NCBI GenBank assembly: GCA_037439465.1
Contig: JBBIVX010000010.1
Span: forward strand, 27,841-91,840
DNA from: Parasulfuritortus sp037439465
GTDB lineage: Bacteria; Pseudomonadota; Gammaproteobacteria; Burkholderiales; Thiobacillaceae
Direction of reading: 5' to 3'
DNA length: 64,000 nucleotides
This document shows, piece by piece, positions 60,411 through 64,000 of this stretch. Under the pieces are notes generated by a model. That model was not told the DNA's origin, did not search any database, and saw nothing but the letters and a program-made list of their open reading frames with translations. How positions within the stretch are numbered: the first letter of the stretch is position 1; every line of letters starts with the position of its first letter. A program made the position numbers and the translations under genes.

Positions 60411-60764
60411 ATGCCAGCGACGATCAATCGTTCCCTAGTTTATGCCATCGCCATTGCCGCGGCGGCGGTCTCTATACCGGTAGCGGCCGCGGCCGATGTT
60501 GATGTCGACGCCGCCAAGGCCCTGTTCAAGGAAAATGAATGCCAGAAGTGCCATAACCCGACTAAGGCCAAGAAGGGGCCATCGCTGAAGAAGATCGCCG
60601 CGAAATACAAGACCAAACACCTGGACGTAAAAGAGGCGATCAAACACATGACCTCTGGCAAGAAGGTGAAACTGGAGGACGGCTCCGAAGAAGAGCACAA
60701 GATCATCAATACCAAAGACATCAACGCGCAGACCAACCTGGCAAGGTGGATCCTGTCGCACTGA
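60411..60764 (+). CDS. small periplasmic monohaem cytochrome c
   Basis: A 117-residue class I cytochrome c. The signal peptide (about 1-27, ending A-A-A-A) precedes a single haem site C-Q-K-C-H near residue 44, G-P-S-L-K-K-I-A near residue 56, and a candidate axial Met in H-M-T-S-G-K-K near residue 79. It is strongly lysine-rich. A TTGGAGA ribosome site supports the start. It is the first gene behind the sigma-54 promoter and probably shuttles electrons for the multihaem cytochrome and molybdoenzyme encoded next. Confidence 0.88.
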   Translation: MPATINRSLVYAIAIAAAAVSIPVAAAADVDVDAAKALFKENECQKCHNPTKAKKGPSLKKIAAKYKTKHLDVKEAIKHMTSGKKVKLEDGSEEEHKIINTKDINAQTNLARWILSH

Positions 60765-60795
60765 ACTGACTAACCGAAGAAAAAGGCGCCGGACC

Positions 60796-62784
60796 ATGGG
60801 AGGCATACATACTTTTTTGCGAACTGTGGCCGGCGTTGCCTGCCTGGCATCGTTACTGGCCACGGGCGCAGCCAATACGGCAAATGCCGCCGCCCCCCTC
60901 GACGACGACTCGTGCCTTCGTTGTCACAATACCAAGGCGGCGAAGATTGAAGTTCCCGGCGCGGACGATGAGCCCAGGGCGCTCGGCCAGATCGACCCGC
61001 GCAAGCTCGGCAAGAGCGTCCATGCGGATCTAAAATGCGTCGCCTGCCACACCGACATCGTCGATAGCCAGGCCAAACACCAGAAAAAGGCCGGCGCCAA
61101 GCCGGCCAACTGTATTACTTGCCACGAAGCACTCTGGGAAACCGTCAAAAAGGAAGGTCTGACCAAGGAGAAGGAGCGCCTCGGCCTGGTGGTGCAGAAC
61201 ATCGCGGCCTACAAACAGTCCTTTCACGCACGGCCCGACCAGGACAACCCCGACAAGCCCAAGGCCTTTTGCGAAGATTGCCATGGCAGCCACGAATTCA
61301 ACGTCCCCCCCAAAGGCAGCGCCCGGCGCACCGTTTGGCACAGGAGCATCCCGGACACGTGCGGCACCAAGTGTCACGAAGACCAGCTCGAAGACTATTC
61401 GTCATCCATACATGGCGAGAAAGTCCTCGACGAGGGTAATGTCAAGGCCGCGGTGTGCACCGACTGCCATACGGCCCACAGCATCACCAATACCTCCCTG
61501 GCGACCTTCAAAATCGGCAATGTGGATACCTGCGGCAATTGTCACCAGGAAGGGTTAAAAAGCTATACCGATACCTACCACGGCCAGGTCAACCGCCTCG
61601 GCTACATCTATACCGCAAAATGCATGGACTGCCATGGCAGCCATGGCATACGCGCGGTCGATGACCCGAAGTCCACGGTATATCCGAACATGCGGATGAA
61701 GACCTGCATGAAGTGCCATAGCGATCAGAAGGAAGGCATGCACGATGCCACGAAGGGCTTCCTGTCCTTCGGCCCGCATGCCAACACGCACAACCGCGAG
61801 AAATACCCGCAGATGTGGTTTGCCTCAAAGTTTATGATCTGGCTGCTGATCGGCGTGTTCACTTTCTTCTGGCTGCATTCCGGCCTCTGGTACTACCGCG
61901 AGTGGAAGGACGGCGAGCTGGGTATAGCGCACCCCCATATCGATACCAAAGGTCTGCAACTGGATCACTCCAAGCACTTCCAGCGCTTCACCTGGGGCTG
62001 GCGCGTCGCCCACCTGGTCTTCGCCATAATCACCATGACCCTGGTGCTGACCGGCTCGACCGCACTCTTCGCGCAAAGCAACTGGGCGCCAACCGTGGCG
62101 GCTCTGTTCGGCGGCCCGAAGATGCTCGGCCTCATCCACCGCATCGCCGCCAGCTTGTTCATCAGCATCTTCATGCTCCACTTGCTCTACGTTCTGCAAA
62201 AGCTGTTGCGCGACAAGAACTTCCGCTGGTTCGGCCCGGATTCGCTGGTGCCGAACTGGAAGGACCTGGCCGACATTATCGCCATGTTCAAATGGTTCGT
62301 CGGCAAGGGGCCGCGGCCGCAACTCGAACGCTGGGCCTACTACGAGAAGTTCGACTATTGGGCGGTGTTCTGGGGTATCAATGTCATCGGCTTGAGCGGC
62401 CTGATGCTGGCCTTCCCACACATCACCGCGCAATACCTGCCGGGCTGGGTGCTCAACGTCGCCACCGTGGTCCATGGCGAGGAAGCGTTCCTGGCGGCAG
62501 TGTTCCTGTTCACGGTGCACTTCTTCAACAACCACTTCCGTCCTGACAAGCTGCCGCCGCCGGACGTGGTGATGTTCACCGGCACCCAAACGCTGGAGGA
62601 GTTCAGGCACGACCATCCCGCTCACTATCAGCGTCTGCTGGCGTCGGGTGAGTTGGAAAAACGTCTGGTCGACGCGCCTTCCAGGGCGATGACCTTGGGT
62701 TCAAAAATCCTCGGCCTCGTTCTTATCGCCATCGGCATCATGCTGCTTGCCCTGGTCGGGGTGGGTTTTCTCGCCAAGTTGTAA
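60796..62784 (+). CDS. nine-haem cytochrome c fused to a cytochrome b-like membrane domain
   Basis: A 662-residue fusion. After a signal peptide (about 1-32), residues 38-325 carry eight C-x-x-C-H haem sites (C-L-R-C-H, C-V-A-C-H, C-I-T-C-H, C-E-D-C-H, C-T-D-C-H, C-G-N-C-H, C-M-D-C-H, C-M-K-C-H) plus C-G-T-K-C-H, an unusual C-x3-C-H site in fifth position. Residues about 345-660 form roughly six membrane helices with paired histidines (for example V-A-H-L-V-F, L-I-H-R-I-A, F-M-L-H-L-L, V-H-F-F-N-N-H-F), a cytochrome b561/formate dehydrogenase gamma-type quinone module. It most likely connects the quinone pool to the periplasmic molybdoenzyme. Direction of electron flow cannot be read. Confidence 0.88.
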   Translation: MGGIHTFLRTVAGVACLASLLATGAANTANAAAPLDDDSCLRCHNTKAAKIEVPGADDEPRALGQIDPRKLGKSVHADLKCVACHTDIVDSQAKHQKKAGAKPANCITCHEALWETVKKEGLTKEKERLGLVVQNIAAYKQSFHARPDQDNPDKPKAFCEDCHGSHEFNVPPKGSARRTVWHRSIPDTCGTKCHEDQLEDYSSSIHGEKVLDEGNVKAAVCTDCHTAHSITNTSLATFKIGNVDTCGNCHQEGLKSYTDTYHGQVNRLGYIYTAKCMDCHGSHGIRAVDDPKSTVYPNMRMKTCMKCHSDQKEGMHDATKGFLSFGPHANTHNREKYPQMWFASKFMIWLLIGVFTFFWLHSGLWYYREWKDGELGIAHPHIDTKGLQLDHSKHFQRFTWGWRVAHLVFAIITMTLVLTGSTALFAQSNWAPTVAALFGGPKMLGLIHRIAASLFISIFMLHLLYVLQKLLRDKNFRWFGPDSLVPNWKDLADIIAMFKWFVGKGPRPQLERWAYYEKFDYWAVFWGINVIGLSGLMLAFPHITAQYLPGWVLNVATVVHGEEAFLAAVFLFTVHFFNNHFRPDKLPPPDVVMFTGTQTLEEFRHDHPAHYQRLLASGELEKRLVDAPSRAMTLGSKILGLVLIAIGIMLLALVGVGFLAKL

Positions 62785-62817
62785 GTCACTGCTTAATTGA
62801 AGTTAAGGAGAAATACC

Positions 62818-64000
62818 ATGAAAGTCTCACGTAGAGGATTCATTAAAGGAATGGGAGCCGTAACCGGTATGGCGGGCATTGACGGCATGATGGCCAAATG
62901 CGTCTTTGCAGCAGAACAGGCCAAGGCCGCAGCGGCCATGCAGCCAGCGGGTGCGCTGACGGTGAAATCGACCTGCGTTCAATGCGTGAATTTCTGTGGT
63001 ATCGAGGCCAAGGTCGACAACGGTGTCATTAAAGCCATCTATCCGGACAAGAAAAAAGCCGAGTTTTATAACTGGGGCATCTGCCCGAAGGGCGCCACAG
63101 GCCTGTTCAACACCTATGACCCGTATCGCCTGAAGAAACCCCTGAAGCGCACCAATCCCAACAAGGGCATGAATGAGGACCCGAAGTGGGTTGAAATTTC
63201 CTGGGAGGAAGCCTTCCAGATGCTCACCGACAAGCTGGCGAAGGTAAAGGCCGACAACCCGCACAAACTGGTCTGGCACCACGGCCACGGCAAGTACACC
63301 ATCGGCGACCAGTTCCCCAAGGCCTTCGTCGCCGCCTTCGGCACCCCCAACCTGGTGCACCGTACGACCACCTGCGAAGCGGCGCGCCACGTGGCCGACG
63401 AGAATACCTGGGGTGGCCACGGCCATCTGCCGGACATCGAATACACCAACCTGTTCCTCAACTTCGGCAGCAACCCCTTCGAGGGCGAGCAATGGTCGCG
63501 CTGGCTTGATCACGCGATCGTCGACGCCAAGGAACGCGGCATGAAGATGATCGTCATCGAACCGCGCTTCTCGCAAGCCGCCGCCATGGCCGACGAATGG
63601 ATCCCGATGCGGCCTGGCAAGGATGTCGTCTTCATCCTGGCGCTGGCCAAGCAGCTCATCGACAACCAGACCATCGACACCGATTTCCTGCTGACCTATA
63701 CCAATGCGCCGCAACTGGTTGGCACCGATGGCCGCCTGTTGAAAAGTGCCGACGGCAAGCCGCTGGTGATGGATGTCTCCGGCGTCGCCAAGGCCTACGA
63801 TGACCCGGCCGCCAAGGCCCAACTTGGCGGCAATTACACGGTCGACGGCAAGGCCTACCGCACCGCCTTCCAGGCACTGGTTGACGACATTAAGGACATG
63901 ACGCCCCAATATGCCGAGGAAGTCTGCGGCGTTCCCGCTGCCCGCGTGGTCAGCCTGGCCAAGGAGATCGCCGCCGCGGCCCGCATCGGCTCGACGCTGA
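62818..64000 (+). CDS. molybdopterin oxidoreductase catalytic subunit (partial)
   Basis: At least 394 residues, cut by the window end. It opens with a textbook twin-arginine signal (S-R-R-G-F-I-K-G). A [4Fe-4S] motif follows as C-V-Q-C-V-N-F-C near residues 54-61 with the fourth ligand in C-P-K-G near residue 93. H-R-T-T-T-C-E-A-A-R-H near residue 186 places a cysteine where the molybdenum ligand is expected in the nitrate/thiosulfate/polysulfide/arsenate reductase branch of the DMSO-reductase superfamily. N-F-G-S-N-P-F-E-G and V-I-E-P-R-F-S contact the pterin. An AAGGAG ribosome site precedes the ATG. The substrate is not identifiable from this part. Confidence 0.9.
   Translation, partial: MKVSRRGFIKGMGAVTGMAGIDGMMAKCVFAAEQAKAAAAMQPAGALTVKSTCVQCVNFCGIEAKVDNGVIKAIYPDKKKAEFYNWGICPKGATGLFNTYDPYRLKKPLKRTNPNKGMNEDPKWVEISWEEAFQMLTDKLAKVKADNPHKLVWHHGHGKYTIGDQFPKAFVAAFGTPNLVHRTTTCEAARHVADENTWGGHGHLPDIEYTNLFLNFGSNPFEGEQWSRWLDHAIVDAKERGMKMIVIEPRFSQAAAMADEWIPMRPGKDVVFILALAKQLIDNQTIDTDFLLTYTNAPQLVGTDGRLLKSADGKPLVMDVSGVAKAYDDPAAKAQLGGNYTVDGKAYRTAFQALVDDIKDMTPQYAEEVCGVPAARVVSLAKEIAAAARIGSTL

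Noticed and set aside
1..64000. Mobile elements, CRISPR arrays, tRNA or rRNA genes
   Set aside because: No transposase or integrase frame, no regular direct-repeat array and no tRNA-like or rRNA sequence was noticed; gene spacing is compact throughout.

Overview
The window is high-GC DNA from a proteobacterium, most likely a sulfur-oxidising betaproteobacterium. I infer this from gene content and gene order: soxYZ, a DsrS-like protein and a TauE-type exporter, a pilTU/pilGHIJ-chpA/pilMNOPQ type IV pilus inventory, a cytochrome c4-engB-hemB block, and a complete mra/dcw cell-wall cluster. No rRNA or tRNA gene, insertion sequence or CRISPR array was seen.

Layout. 1-8290: the end of argB; a conserved unknown; an EVE-domain/TauE pair; the retraction ATPases pilTU on the minus strand; yggS-proC-yggT; a zinc-ribbon protein; uppP. 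8300-18001 (minus strand): a Pil-Chp chemosensory operon read as [PhnD-like/rhodanese fusion]-pilG-pilH-pilI-pilJ-chpA. 18117-21895 (plus): thiD-thiE-hemL followed by a DsrS-like gene. 21953-25077 (minus): a pair of secreted Met-rich/DUF302 proteins, soxYZ and a dihaem cytochrome c4. 25170-27004 (plus): engB and hemB, with a strong candidate for an unannotated small RNA on the opposite strand between them. 27013-30680 (minus): PBP1A, a conserved unknown and a YcgR/PilZ protein. 30832-37381 (plus): pilMNOPQ followed by an Ig-like lipoprotein in the place often held by aroKB. 37461-56225 (minus): mraZ-rsmH-ftsL-ftsI-murE-murF-mraY-murD-ftsW-murG-murC-murB-ddl-ftsQ-ftsA-ftsZ-lpxC and a small membrane protein, behind a readable mra promoter with four 10-bp-spaced MraZ boxes. 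56570-60215 (minus): a three-part sensory system made of a PhnD-like periplasmic protein, a membrane histidine kinase and an NtrC-type activator. 60411-64000 (plus, running off the window): a monohaem cytochrome c, a nine-haem cytochrome c fused to a cytochrome b-like membrane domain, and a Tat-exported molybdopterin oxidoreductase.

The most informative reading is at the right end. Between the sensory operon and the redox operon are two identical-class palindromes (GTTAC-N6-GTAAC) 43 bp apart, followed at the classical enhancer distance by a good sigma-54 promoter (GG-N10-GC). Together with the GAFTGA-bearing activator next door this forms a self-contained circuit: periplasmic ligand, kinase, sigma-54 activator, respiratory enzyme. 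The arrangement resembles the arxXSR and ttrSR logic, but with an unusual cytochrome partner, and the substrate cannot be read from the window. The other main finds are the five-hairpin RNA with C-rich loops beside engB, the PhnD-rhodanese fusion heading the Pil-Chp operon, and the Met-rich NPY-motif secreted pair beside soxYZ.

All identifications rest on reading motifs and recalled family features; no database search was run.
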